The position numbers were made by a program, and so were the translations under genes. Shown piece by piece: positions 27,778-37,537 of a stretch of DNA of 55,930 nt. This DNA is from Segatella copri (GTDB lineage Bacteria; Bacteroidota; Bacteroidia; Bacteroidales; Bacteroidaceae): assembly GCF_949820605.1 (NCBI RefSeq), contig NZ_CATKVU010000008.1:1-55930 (forward strand). Direction: 5' to 3'. The notes under the pieces were generated by a model that made no database searches, was not told the DNA's origin, and was given only the letters and a program-made list of their open reading frames with translations. Within the stretch, counting starts at the first letter, position 1. The number at the start of each line of letters is the position of its first letter.

Positions 27778-30079
27778 ATGGAACGCAAAGAACAGACCGG
27801 GCATATCTGTAGATGGATGGCTTTAGGCATCATGACTGCCATCATCATCGTAGGATGTACCATTGTAATCGGCCTATTTGAATGGCGCGACAGAAAGGAG
27901 ATTGAGTGTAGAAATGCAGAACTGCATCAGTGGCGAAAGAATGTGCATGACTTAAACTTGCACATAACGGAATTGTCACTGCTTGGTGAAATGGTTGCGG
28001 ATTGGGACTCAACAGATGTAAATGAGTATCATTCGCTTCGATTGGAAGTGGACAGTATGCTTGAAGGCATCGCAGGTATCTGTCCGAAAGAAGATTCTGA
28101 TACGATCTGCCGTCTTCTTGCAGAAAAGGAACAGCTCCTTCTGGATATAAAGGATGCCATGCAGGATCTGAATGCCACTCAAGAAAAGCTGACCGCAGAA
28201 GTTCCAAGAATTGTAGAGCAGAATAAAACTGAAAGCAAAAGACTTTCAGCTATGCCACAGCAGGCAAAGCCAAAGAAGCGCGGTTTCTTCAGCAGATTGT
28301 TCGGCAAGAAAGAAAATGCAGTAACAACAGGCAGCCGTTTAACCCAAACAGAAAAGATGCTCACCAACCTAAACCAAACGGTTGTTGCTAAACATCACCA
28401 GCAAAGCCGTAAGGTAGTGGAGATATTGGATAGTCTTGGAAACAGAAATGAAGGTATCAATAAGCAGTTGCAAAGAGTAATCAGCTTAGCTGATGAGAAT
28501 GTGGATAATGGCATAAAAGTTCGTGAGCGACAAATCGCAGACTTGGAAGGCAATTATACCTATTATTATATAGGGATGATAGGATTGTTGATATTGGTAT
28601 TTTTCGTATTATTCCTATTGGTATGGCGATTCGCATTCAAGACACGTAAGAGCAAGGAAGAAACAAGAAAGGTGATGCTGACAGTAACGCATGAGATGCG
28701 CAGTCCCTTGTCTGCCATCAAGGATTATGCTCGCAAGATTAGCGGACTTGATGATGCTACGGATGAAAGCAAACGATATGCCGACTTGATTGTTGACACA
28801 TCGAAAGGCTTGACTTCTATGATTGACAGTTTCCTGGTTTACTCCAAATTAGCGAATGGAAAGGCGACCGTCAAGGAACGCCCTTTCCGTATGATGGACA
28901 TTGCCGAGCAATTAAAGATAGAGTATGAGCCCTTTGCAGCGAAGAAGCAACTGGAATTGAGCGTCAGCAATAAGGCAGATGGTGTTGTCAATGGAGATAA
29001 GGAAAAGGTGCTTACAATAGGACGCAATCTGCTTTCCAATGCCATCAAATATACGGAAAAGGGTGAGATAGTATTGTCCACAACCTATAAAGATGGTGTG
29101 TTCATGCTAAAGGTTAAGGATACGGGAACAGGATTGGATGACAAGCAACAAAAACAAATCTTCAAGGAATTTGCAAGATTGGGAAATGCGGTCACCCAAC
29201 CGGGATTTGGCTTGGGGCTTTCTATTGTCAAGAACCTCGTTTCACTGATGAAAGGAAAAATCGATGTGTCCAGTCACCAAGGGCTTGGAAGTATCTTTAC
29301 CATTAGTCTTCCTATGGCTGCAGCCGAAAAGCAGAATGTGGAACCAATCCTGTATAGAACGAAACGACAAGATTCGTTTACTGTCATTGCCATTGATGAT
29401 AGCCATGTGCAACTGAGTACCATCCGTGAGGCGTTTGCATCGAACGGCATCGTATGTGACACTTGTAATAATGCCACGGACTTGTTGGATATGATGCGCA
29501 AAAAATCTTATGATCTGCTGATAACGGATTTGAAGATGGCTGAAGTGAATGGTATCGAGATTCTGGAAATGATGCGTATGGTGAACGTGCGTAACTCTAA
29601 GACTATTCCTGTTGTTGTTATGACAGCAGCACCAAATGTGAGTGAGCAAGAACTGCTTGACGCAGGATTTGTCGCTTGTCTGTTCAAGCCGATGTCTGAC
29701 AAGGATTTGATAAACACTGCAAGAAAGTGTGTGAATGGCAAGATAGCAGAAAAACAAATAGACTTCTCTATGTTGCTGACCTACGGCAATGAAAAAGAGA
29801 CTTTGGAGAATTTCGTAAAGGAAATGACTGACACATTGGGCAGTATCCGTAATGCAGCCCAGAGAGGAGAACCGCAAGAAAATGTCCGATGCCATTCACC
29901 ACGCAAGAAGCTCGTGGATGATGGCACAATCTGACGAGTCTTTGAACTATCTTTTTGACCTGATAGAAGATTCTACATCATCAGACGACGTTATCAATCA
30001 AGCGGTTGAGGATGTTTTCGCACATGGTGAGGAAATCATCAAAGCCGCACAAAAGAAAATTGAGGAGGTAACAGCATGA
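27778..30079 (+). pseudogene. rteA: RteA-like hybrid sensor kinase, frameshifted near the C-terminus
   Basis: Would be 767 aa if read through one frameshift. Membrane helix 1 lies at about residues 15-33 and helix 2 at about 263-285, with a coiled sensor region between. The histidine kinase core follows: H box TVTHEMRSPLSAIKDYARKI, N box NLLSNAIKYTEKGE, G boxes DTGTGLDDKQ and GFGLGLSIVK. A receiver domain follows with DLLITDLKMAEVNGIE. An HPt-like tail (DAIHHARSSWMMAQSDES) is read only in the next frame. One extra base within 29857-29869 shifts the frame, and the product ends at 29934 without the tail. The true end at 30079 overlaps rteB by ATGA. Kinase and receiver are intact; phosphotransfer to RteB may be lost. 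Confidence 0.85.
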
Positions 30080-31393
30080 AGAAAGTAATAATCATTGAAG
30101 ACAGCCCGACATTTTGCAATATGTTGGGCAAGAAGTTGGAGGCAAAGGGCTGGGAAATAATCTTATGCTACAATTACAGAGATGGTCTGAAAGCTGTGAG
30201 GGAATCCTCTGAATGGGATGTTGTCATTTCGGATATGCGCTTGGGGAATGATAACGGCATCGACCTGTTGGAATGGATGCGTAGTAACGGCTACCAGAAT
30301 CCATTTATCATCATGACATCTTACGATGAAAGCATGAGTGCCGTGAGGACTATGAAATTGGGAGCAGAAGACTATATACCGAAGAAATTGTTGCTTGATG
30401 TAGTTTATGAACGTTTGGAAGAAATCATAGACAAGCAGAAACGACTCGTAGAGTTGAATAACAAGATTGTTTACCGCAAAAGTGAGAAGTTTCGCCGTAT
30501 ATACAAAATGGCAGAATTGTTTGCCAAAAGCGACATGGCTGTTATGATATTGGGAGACAACGGAACAGGCAAAGAACATATAGCGGAAAAGATACATCTG
30601 CAAAGCAAAAGAGCCGACAAGCCTTTTGAAGTAGTAGATTGCGGTACGCTTTCTGCGGAACTTGCCGTTTCCGCTCTCTTCGGACATGAGAAAGGAGCAT
30701 TCACAAGTGCAGACGCAGCAAGAAAAGGTTACTTTGAATTGGCTGCTGGAGGTACGCTGTTCTTGGACGAGATAGGCAACCTGCCGAAAGACGTACAGGC
30801 GATGTTGCTGCGTGTGTTGCAATCCAAGAGCTACCGACCATTGGGAGCTACAAAAGATAAAGTGGCTGATGTGCGCATTATTGCCGCCACCAACGAAAAC
30901 CTGCAAGAGGCAGTTCGGGAAGGACGATTCAGAAGCGACTCTGTATTATCGACTTCACGAAGCGGTTATTGAGATTCCACGGTTGCGAGATTGCAAGGAA
31001 GATATTATGCCATTAGCTAACTTCTTCCTGAAACTATATGATAGGCATACGGACAAAGAAATAAAATGTATCAGTAAGGAAGCGCAAAGGGCACTTGTAA
31101 GCCATACATGGCCAGGCAATGTGCGTGAGTTGAAATCATGTATCATGCGAGCTATGCTGTTATGCGAGAATGAGATAATAGATGTCGAGGACTTGCAGTT
31201 GTCACAATCGGCATTGACAGAAGAGGCTTTGGACTTTGATGAACAAGAACGCAAGATCAATCGAGAGCGTATCTTGTGGGCTTTGAAGCAATGCAATGGC
31301 ATCAAGCGTGATGCGGCAAAAATGTTGGAAATGAGCCATACTACATTCTATGCCCGTATGAAAGAGTATGGTATTCCAACTAACAAGTTGTAA
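30076..31393 (+). pseudogene. rteB: RteB-like NtrC-family response regulator, frameshifted
   Basis: Response regulator that in CTnDOT activates rteC. The receiver has the phosphoacceptor Asp in VVISDMRLGNDNG (about 53). The AAA+ sigma54-type domain has GDNGTGKEH, GHEKGAFTSADAA and LFLDEIGNLP. One extra T near 30940 breaks REGRFRSD-LYYRLHEAVIEIP: the first frame ends at 30972, and the second frame holds the remaining AAA+ part (HTWPGNVRELKSCIMRAM) and the Fis-like helix-turn-helix (IKRDAAKMLEMSHTTFYARM), ending at 31393. As read, the DNA-binding domain would not be made. Sequencing error is possible because rteA has a similar lesion 1.1 kb upstream. Confidence 0.85.
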
Positions 31394-31406
31394 CGGTATA
31401 AGAACC

Positions 31407-31446
31407 GTGTAAGGAAGATTGGACGAGTGTCCGGTTTTCCTTACAC
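31407..31446 (+). terminator. 18-bp hairpin after rteB
   Basis: 31407-31424 (GTGTAAGGAAGATTGGAC) pairs along its full length with 31429-31446 (GTCCGGTTTTCCTTACAC), with three G-U pairs and a 4-nt loop. Only a weak T-rich stretch follows. It separates rteB from rteC. Confidence 0.7.
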
Positions 31447-31623
31447 TATTTCTGCTTGCAATTTCCTTGTGAAAATCTTATTCTCTTGATAAAGTTGCTG
31501 ATTATCAGGAAATATCATCATCCTATTGTTTAGTCTGTCTTGGAATGGCATAGGTGTTGGACTAATAAATGGTGTGCGCACAGAAACATCAAATTAGTAC
31601 AAACCCATAAAAGAGACAGCAAC

Positions 31624-32253
31624 ATGGAATACAACATATTGATAGAGACTGATTTTTTCAACTTGCTGAATGCAGGTCATAAGAACAAAGGTGGTAACGC
31701 TTTGGAGAACTCATACCGTGAGTTTATCAAGGTTGTGGTTGATTTATGCAGCACCAACGTGAAGCAAGCGGTCTTTGCACTGTCATACGCAGAGACCGAG
31801 CTTGACTTTCATCTGTCAATGCCCCATATAAAGGATTGTTTGGGAACCGTAGGCTTGTATGTGCGCAAGGCTATTGCATTTGTCCGAAGGATGCAAGAGC
31901 ATGTGGCAGCAACATATCATCTTCATGTGACCACATCCACTTCAGAAGCCTCTCCGCCAGTATCATCAGAATCAAAGCCATTAGTAAAATGGACTGGCAA
32001 TGCCGTTGACCTTGTAGAAATGGTATATGGCATCTGCGTAATGGGAAGCGTGAACGATGGCGATGTGAAGTTCAAGGACTTGGCGCAAGCCATGTACCAG
32101 TTCTTTGGTATCAAAGCCAAGGACTGCTATCGTTTCTATACCGACATCAGAAGACGCAAGAACCATAGCCGTACTTACTTCCTTGACAGAATGCAGGAGA
32201 AGTTGAACGACAAAATGCGAAAGGATGATGAATTGGAAAGAATGAGACGATAA
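31624..32253 (+). CDS. rteC: RteC, activator of the excision operon
   Basis: 209-aa protein. The family start is the ATG at 31624 (MEYNILIETDFFNLLNAGH); the open frame extends upstream without a family-like start. The C-terminal half has a winged-helix-like region (VDLVEMVYGICVMGSVNDGDVKFKDLAQAMYQFFGIK then FYTDIRRRKNHSRTYFLDRM). In CTnDOT, RteC is made in response to RteB and binds upstream of xis2c to switch on excision. Intact here, whereas its presumed activators are frameshifted. A strong bidirectional terminator follows. Confidence 0.9.
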   Translation: MEYNILIETDFFNLLNAGHKNKGGNALENSYREFIKVVVDLCSTNVKQAVFALSYAETELDFHLSMPHIKDCLGTVGLYVRKAIAFVRRMQEHVAATYHLHVTTSTSEASPPVSSESKPLVKWTGNAVDLVEMVYGICVMGSVNDGDVKFKDLAQAMYQFFGIKAKDCYRFYTDIRRRKNHSRTYFLDRMQEKLNDKMRKDDELERMRR

Positions 32254-32283
32254 AAAACGATAAATCCCATATATGTATGCAGG

Positions 32284-32335
32284 GGCGAGTAACTGAAAAG
32301 GACAATTCCTAAAAGTTACTCGCCTTATTGTTTAT
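32284..32335. terminator. Bidirectional terminator between rteC and mobC
   Basis: GGCGAGTAACT (32284-32294) pairs perfectly with AGTTACTCGCC (32314-32324), followed by TTATTGTTT on the plus strand; the genes on both sides converge on it. Confidence 0.85.
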
Positions 32336-34335
32336 TTCTGTATGAGATGCTTTAAGCTCTCGTCACCAGTGATGCGCTCCAGCTCGTCCTTGACAATCAG
32401 CTTGACATCTTCCTTGATTTGGTTGTAGTTGTCCTGAATGGCTTGCTTCATGCAGTCGTTGCCATCCGCATCCTTGAAGTCGTTGATGATGGGGATAGGC
32501 TGATAATGGCTTTCCTCTCGCTTTACCTTGTCGGTGTCAACGACAATCTCGGCATGGAAGATCTTCTGCTCTATGCGCTCGGTGAAGTTGTCGGAAACAG
32601 AGCCGACAAACATACCTTGGGTAAGACCACTAATCTTGCTTGGCGGAATGAGACTGTCCATTTGGGTATTGATGGACGTAGAGACATCCTGTCGGTTGAT
32701 GGAAATGGACTGACGCTTTTGGAGCACCTTGCCGAAACGCTCGGATAAAGTCTTGGCGGTCTCGCCAACGACCTGTCCGCTGAAGATATTACCAACGGTA
32801 TTGATAACCACCTTTGCCTCCTTGTCTCCATAATCGCGAACCAACTGCGAGAAGTCTTGGAAGCCTAAACACACCGCCACCTTGTTGCTTCGTGCCGTAG
32901 CAATCAGATTATCCAAGCCTTTGAAATAGATAGTTGGTAACTCGTCAATGATAACGGATGATTTGAGTTGTCCCTTCTTGTTGATGAGTTTCACGATGCG
33001 GCTGTTGTACAAACCGAGTGCGGCACCATAAATATTCTGTCGGTCAGGATTATTTCCGACACACAGAATCTTAGGTTCATTGGGATTGTTGATGTCGAGT
33101 GTAAACTCGCTTGCGGACATCACCCAGTAGAGTTGTGGTGAAATCATTCGTGACAACGGAATCTTTGCGCTTGCAATCTGCCCCGCCAACTGCTCCATCG
33201 CCCCACCTTGCCAGGCATCCATGAACGGAGATAAATAATTTTCAAGTTCGGGATAGCTCGTTAGTATCGGAAAGACATCTTCGTATCTGCGGTTGAGCAG
33301 TTCGATGGCATGAGGAAAGGTGCAATACTTTCCGTCCTTGTAGATTCTTAGGTACCAGATGATGGCAGCAAACAGAATAATCGGACTCTCCACGAAGAAG
33401 TCGCCCTGCTTCTGTACCCACGTCTTGTTGAGATTGAGCATGATGGTGTATGCACTCTCATAAGCATCGGAAATGTCACTCATAAAATCTGGGTGAATAG
33501 GATTGCAGCGATGACTTCTGCGAGGATCATCAAAGTTGATGACATAGAACTGGGGCTTGACCTTATATCCATTCTGATGGTTCATCATGTGGTTGTAGGC
33601 AATCGTCGAAAGGTCGGGAAACTTGAAATCATAGATATACATTGAATACCCCTTCTCTATCTGCTGTTTGATGTAGTTGTTCACTACAGCAAAGGACTTA
33701 CCACTACCCGGTGTACCTAACACGATGGTCGCTCGGAACGGATTGACCACGTTGATCCATCCTCTCTGCCATTTCTTCTTGTAATAGAATCGTGTTGGCA
33801 GATTGACGGAATACTCGTTCTCCATGAGTTTGGTTTCCTGCATGAAACTCTCATTCTCATTATTGAACACATCCTCCATGAGGTTGTATTTCAAGAGTCT
33901 GCTCATCCAGAGTCCTCCCATCAACAGGCAGATATAACCTGCTGTCATTGTAAAGATGTACAGCGTGGCATTGCCCAAATGAGATATAGGCAACAATAAT
34001 ATCCACCAGTTGAGGAAGAATAGGCAGAAGCCCACGACAAGAACTGTAGAAATCCTGTTCCAACTCATCTTTTCTGCCTTTACGCCCTTGGTTCCCAGAC
34101 ATGAGAGTGCCAGGAGCAGAAGCGAAAACAGCTTGGTATAGAGGATGGAATGGAATAAACCGCCTGTACGGTTGAAGTTGATCAGGATTCTGTCAACAAC
34201 CCCGATTGTCACTCCCCACATGTGCATTGCCTCGTAGCAATACCAATATACATTCATAATAGCGAGAATTATACTCACGGCACGGAGAAAATCCATAATT
34301 TTCCCCAATGCTCTCAAATCGTCTTCTTGTGCCAT
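32332..34335 (-). CDS. mobC: MobC, type IV coupling protein
   Basis: 667-aa VirD4/TraG-type ATPase that links the relaxase-DNA complex to the mating channel. The N-terminus carries the YWYCY motif (residues 30-34) and four membrane helices in the first 150 residues. The Walker A GTPGSGKS is at about 207-214. A Walker B-like SVIIDELPTIYFKGLD and the conserved SNKVAVCLGFQDFSQLV region follow. Full length for the Bacteroides family. It is last in the leftward mobA-mobB-mobC unit and starts 37 nt after mobB ends. Confidence 0.93.
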   Translation of the reverse strand: MAQEDDLRALGKIMDFLRAVSIILAIMNVYWYCYEAMHMWGVTIGVVDRILINFNRTGGLFHSILYTKLFSLLLLALSCLGTKGVKAEKMSWNRISTVLVVGFCLFFLNWWILLLPISHLGNATLYIFTMTAGYICLLMGGLWMSRLLKYNLMEDVFNNENESFMQETKLMENEYSVNLPTRFYYKKKWQRGWINVVNPFRATIVLGTPGSGKSFAVVNNYIKQQIEKGYSMYIYDFKFPDLSTIAYNHMMNHQNGYKVKPQFYVINFDDPRRSHRCNPIHPDFMSDISDAYESAYTIMLNLNKTWVQKQGDFFVESPIILFAAIIWYLRIYKDGKYCTFPHAIELLNRRYEDVFPILTSYPELENYLSPFMDAWQGGAMEQLAGQIASAKIPLSRMISPQLYWVMSASEFTLDINNPNEPKILCVGNNPDRQNIYGAALGLYNSRIVKLINKKGQLKSSVIIDELPTIYFKGLDNLIATARSNKVAVCLGFQDFSQLVRDYGDKEAKVVINTVGNIFSGQVVGETAKTLSERFGKVLQKRQSISINRQDVSTSINTQMDSLIPPSKISGLTQGMFVGSVSDNFTERIEQKIFHAEIVVDTDKVKREESHYQPIPIINDFKDADGNDCMKQAIQDNYNQIKEDVKLIVKDELERITGDESLKHLIQK

Positions 34336-34372
34336 TGTTTTTCTGTTTTGAAGTTATACCTTGATAATACGA

Positions 34373-35626
34373 TTAAAGGTTTCTCCCTTTTCGTTTCTTT
34401 TTCTTTCTGCGTAACTCTCTATCAAATGCTGCTTCCTGTGCCTCGTTGGAAGAACCATTCCCTGCCATAAGTCCAAGACCGCTGCCGTACTCATCGAACA
34501 AGCCAGAACCATGATATTCCAGTTCCGGCATTGTGCCATCTTCCTTCGGGATGGTAAGTGGTATCGGCTGCTCATTCTCGTAAGGCAAGGTGAAGTGCTC
34601 CTGCAGGGCATTGGCAGAAAGATTCTTTCCAAGCCTTGAACCATTGAAAACGCTTTTGGTGCGGTGATCAATGAATGTTGCTCCGTAGATACGGCCGTCA
34701 GCTGTATGGCGGAAAACAACATCAATGCCCTTTGCTTTCAGCAACTCAACGAACTTATCCTTATGATACGTCTGCTTCAAGACAGCTTCCACGCTATGAC
34801 GGGTCATCTCGGAGAGTTTCTTGTCCTCCTTGAACTTCTTGGTAGAATAAGCGAACCGCTTTTCTATCGCCTCTATACCGACAGATTTATCAATCTTGGA
34901 AGCCTTGAAAGGATTTCCAACCTTATTGCCCTGTCCGTCCGTGGCAGAATAGACAAAACCATGATACTCACGACCGCCAACTTCGCCTCTGACTTCCTCC
35001 AAGGATATATTATATAAGGAAAGAAGTGCACGGTACTCGCCCAATGACTGGAACCTGTAGGTAGCGCAGAGAGATTTTACTGTGTTGGCAACCTGCTTCT
35101 TCACATTGCCTTGGCTTACATCCACCTTACGAAGTGGATTGTCTGCCTGGCGTTGCTTGCGGTCTGCCTTGTGGAGATTGTACTTCTCCTCCAAGTCACG
35201 GGTGATAGCCTTGCTCTTATGGTAGTTGTATCGGCTATCCAAGCACTTGCCGTTTTCATCCACCCGGATGGTTACGATGTGCATGTGGTGACGGTCAATG
35301 TCCTCATGCTTGTAGACCATGTATGGCTGGTTGCCATATCCCATGCGCTCCAAGTATTCACGGGCAATATTCTCCATCTCCATATCCGTCAGCACATCAT
35401 CAGGATGCGGATTCAAGGATATATGCACTACAGGCTTCTCTGTTCTGATGTGCGGAGAAAGGTATCGCTGGAAATCACGCAAGGCATTGGCTATGCTCGT
35501 CTTTCCAGAACAATCATCAAAGATCTTGTTTGTAGCCAAGAGTTTTCCTTCTTCCTTGTTAATCTTCTCACCATTGTATGCCAGTGCACCATACAATGAA
35601 CTTCCGAAACTTATCTTTGCGACCAT
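34373..35626 (-). CDS. mobB: MobB relaxase
   Basis: 417-aa MobP-type relaxase that nicks at oriT and stays bound to the transferred strand. The N-terminal domain has KPVVHISLNPHPDD and the metal-binding three-His motif HEDIDRHHMHIV (His 107, 113/114, 116). The candidate nucleophile region is near the N-terminus (SSLYGALAYNGEK, with Tyr12 and Tyr17). The C-terminal half is charged and probably contacts partners. It overlaps mobA by 16 nt, so the two are coupled. Confidence 0.92.
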   Translation of the reverse strand: MVAKISFGSSLYGALAYNGEKINKEEGKLLATNKIFDDCSGKTSIANALRDFQRYLSPHIRTEKPVVHISLNPHPDDVLTDMEMENIAREYLERMGYGNQPYMVYKHEDIDRHHMHIVTIRVDENGKCLDSRYNYHKSKAITRDLEEKYNLHKADRKQRQADNPLRKVDVSQGNVKKQVANTVKSLCATYRFQSLGEYRALLSLYNISLEEVRGEVGGREYHGFVYSATDGQGNKVGNPFKASKIDKSVGIEAIEKRFAYSTKKFKEDKKLSEMTRHSVEAVLKQTYHKDKFVELLKAKGIDVVFRHTADGRIYGATFIDHRTKSVFNGSRLGKNLSANALQEHFTLPYENEQPIPLTIPKEDGTMPELEYHGSGLFDEYGSGLGLMAGNGSSNEAQEAAFDRELRRKKKKRKGRNL

Positions 35627-36030
35627 CTTTCCTCAAACTTACGGGTTAGTTCAACAATCTCACGGGTAAGAGAGACCAGTTCCCTGGTGCAGTTCTCCAG
35701 CTTATAGAGCAAAGCCATCGCCTTTTTCTCTGAGAAATGACAACGGAGTTCCTTGACAACCTGGTTGTAGTTGTTGCCAATCATTCGGTACTGCGAGTGA
35801 AAAGAAGAAAGCTTGGTGTAGTATTCCACCAGTGTCTTGTCCTCGCGCAGCACCTTGAACGGCTCGCCGAAGATGCGTGCCTTGGCAAAAACAGCCTTCG
35901 CCTTCACATCAGTCTGCTCATACATGACGAGGAATTTCATCCATTCGTCATCGTCGAACCGAAGCATCACATGGTGCGACTTCGGGTTCAGCTTGGGGAT
36001 TCGTCCCCCTCGTTTTCTTTCTGTGTTCAT
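35611..36030 (-). CDS. mobA: MobA, relaxosome accessory protein
   Basis: 139-aa protein from the ATG at 36030 (MNTERKRGGRIPKLNP). A ribbon-helix-helix-like start (SHHVMLRFDDDEWMKFLVMYEQT) and a helical C-terminus typical of MobC/NikA-type accessory proteins (MIGNNYNQVVKELR) indicate an oriT-binding partner of the relaxase. First gene of the leftward mob operon. Its leader carries CCACTTAATCCA just 6 nt from the ATG, so sRNA pairing would cover the ribosome landing site. Confidence 0.88.
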   Translation of the reverse strand: MNTERKRGGRIPKLNPKSHHVMLRFDDDEWMKFLVMYEQTDVKAKAVFAKARIFGEPFKVLREDKTLVEYYTKLSSFHSQYRMIGNNYNQVVKELRCHFSEKKAMALLYKLENCTRELVSLTREIVELTRKFEERWSQR

Positions 36031-36036
36031 ATAAAA

Positions 36037-36048
36037 TGGATTAAGTGG
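36037..36048 (-). promoter_or_regulatory. CCACTTAATCCA leader motif of mobA
   Basis: Minus-strand exact copy of the motif ending 6 nt before the mobA ATG; complementary to the predicted sRNA at 7737-7748. Confidence 0.6.
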
Positions 36049-36135
36049 TACATGCGGCAATAATGGAATTGCACAAACTATCGTCAGATTGGAACATGGG
36101 GAGCCCGACTTCGGAGAGGCTACCAACCCGGCAGG

Positions 36136-36191
36136 GCAAGGTCTTTGGAGAGTAACTCCAAAGGTTTTGAGTAACTCAAAACATACCTTGC
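36136..36191. repeat. Three-way-junction inverted repeat, candidate oriT part
   Basis: An outer stem GCAAGGT (36136-36142) / ACCTTGC (36185-36191) encloses two adjoining perfect 8-bp hairpins. These are CTTTGGAG-AGTAA-CTCCAAAG (36143-36163) and GTTTTGAG-TAA-CTCAAAAC (36164-36182). No base is left over between the arms except two at the end. It lies about 100 nt upstream of mobA, between the divergent mob and tra operons, where oriT is expected. A cloverleaf of this kind could be a single-strand relaxosome or leading-strand structure. Confidence 0.65.
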
Positions 36192-36192
36192 T

Positions 36193-36390
36193 ATGTCTTT
36201 GAGGACATAAAAATCCGCTTAGGGTGGATTGAAGTTAGCCTTCGTAAGAAGCTGTCCCCATCCCGAATGGAAGCTGTTCGGGAAATCCTGTCCTTTGCGG
36301 AGCATCAAGCCTTGTTCTTCTCGGAACGATATGGATGCGCTATCCATCGCTTTGCCTTTCGGGTGCAAAATTACGGCTAAAATAGCACCC
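36193..36390. repeat. Cluster of hairpins in the mob-tra intergenic region
   Basis: Further small inverted repeats follow: ATGTC/GACAT (36193-36208), CCCGAA/TTCGGG (36262-36282) and GGGTGC/GCACCC (36361-36390). Apart from a possible 51-codon ORF at 36523, no gene is visible in 36049-36778. The density of repeats fits an origin of transfer with its regulatory sites; the nick site was not recognised. Confidence 0.5.
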
Positions 36391-36522
36391 TTGGAACAGA
36401 TGCACCCCAGACAACCACTGCAACTATCGGCAACATGCTGCCACAGGATTTGAAAACCATTGTTTTTCGGAAAAAGCGTTGTTACTTTGCAGCCGTAAAC
36501 ATCGAACTAATGATTTGAAAAT

Positions 36523-36678
36523 ATGATGAAACAAGCATTTGTAGAAATGAATAAACCTGTCATTATTGCAGTATCGCCTTGCATCAATGATGCGCTACTG
36601 ACGTACAGACTTAATGATTCACTGTCGTACTGTCGTATGGAAATGATGAAGCACTGCAATGGTTCAAGGTCTCCATAA
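36523..36678 (+). CDS. Possible 51-aa small protein upstream of traA
   Basis: ATG ATG start, then KQAFVEMNKPVIIAVSPC, ending in CNGSRSP and TAA at 36676-36678. It has no recognised domain. It stands 100 nt before traA in the same direction and could be a leader peptide or a chance ORF. Confidence 0.3.
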   Translation: MMKQAFVEMNKPVIIAVSPCINDALLTYRLNDSLSYCRMEMMKHCNGSRSP

Positions 36679-36778
36679 TGGAGCAATGACTTATAGACAT
36701 GGACACTTATGTGTTCATATCATTAAATTGGCAGAAAATCATGGAAGTGAGTTATCAACAAATTAAAAAGTTAAAGAT

Positions 36779-37537
36779 ATGAGTAAAACAAGATTTGTAG
36801 CTTTTGCAACACAGAAAGGTGGAATCGGAAAATCCACCATCACGGCTCTTGTAGCCAACTACATTCACAATGTTAAAGGTTTCAATGTAGCAGTCATTGA
36901 CTGTGACGAACCACAGCACAATATCGCAGACCTGCGTGATGAGGAAATGGAACTCATCAAGGACAGCGTTTATTTCAAGGCACAAGCCTGTGAGCATTTC
37001 AAGAAGTTGGGCAAGAAATCCTACAGTGTTACGAGAAGCAATGCACTCAACGCACTTGATGACGCAGAGAAAGTGTTGGAGGAATCTGAGGTTGAACCCG
37101 ACTTTATTTTCTTTGACATGCCGGGAACAATCAAAAGCGAAGGTGTCATGAAGACCTTGTCACAGATGGATTACATCTTTGTTCCTGTCAGCGCTGACCG
37201 CTTTGTGATAGAAAGCGCATTGAGTTTTGTCCAGTTGTTCTACGACAACCTCGTGACTCCGGGCTTGTCTGTCACCAAGGAACTTGCATTCTTCTGGACG
37301 ATGGTTGACAAACGAGAACGCACGAATTTATATGAAGTGTATGAAGGAATGTTTGCTTCTCTCGGCTATTCACTTCTCAACACACGACTTCCAGACAGCA
37401 AGCGTTTCAGAAGAGAACTGTCGGAGAATCGAAAGGCTGTGTTCCGTTCCACCATCTTCCCCGCAGACCCGAATCTGTTGCGAGGGAGTGGCATCAAGGA
37501 ATTGTCTGACGAAATTTGTGAAATTATAAAAACATAA
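36779..37537 (+). CDS. traA: TraA, ParA-family ATPase
   Basis: 252-aa ParA/MinD-type ATPase and first gene of the tra operon. The deviant Walker A is QKGGIGKST (residues 13-21). AVIDCDEPQHNIADLR and FIFFDMPGT supply the switch and Walker B positions. It probably positions element DNA or the transfer machinery. The stop overlaps the next start by one base (37537), so it is coupled to the DUF3408 gene. In CTnDOT, traA heads the operon activated by the excision proteins. Confidence 0.9.
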   Translation: MSKTRFVAFATQKGGIGKSTITALVANYIHNVKGFNVAVIDCDEPQHNIADLRDEEMELIKDSVYFKAQACEHFKKLGKKSYSVTRSNALNALDDAEKVLEESEVEPDFIFFDMPGTIKSEGVMKTLSQMDYIFVPVSADRFVIESALSFVQLFYDNLVTPGLSVTKELAFFWTMVDKRERTNLYEVYEGMFASLGYSLLNTRLPDSKRFRRELSENRKAVFRSTIFPADPNLLRGSGIKELSDEICEIIKT

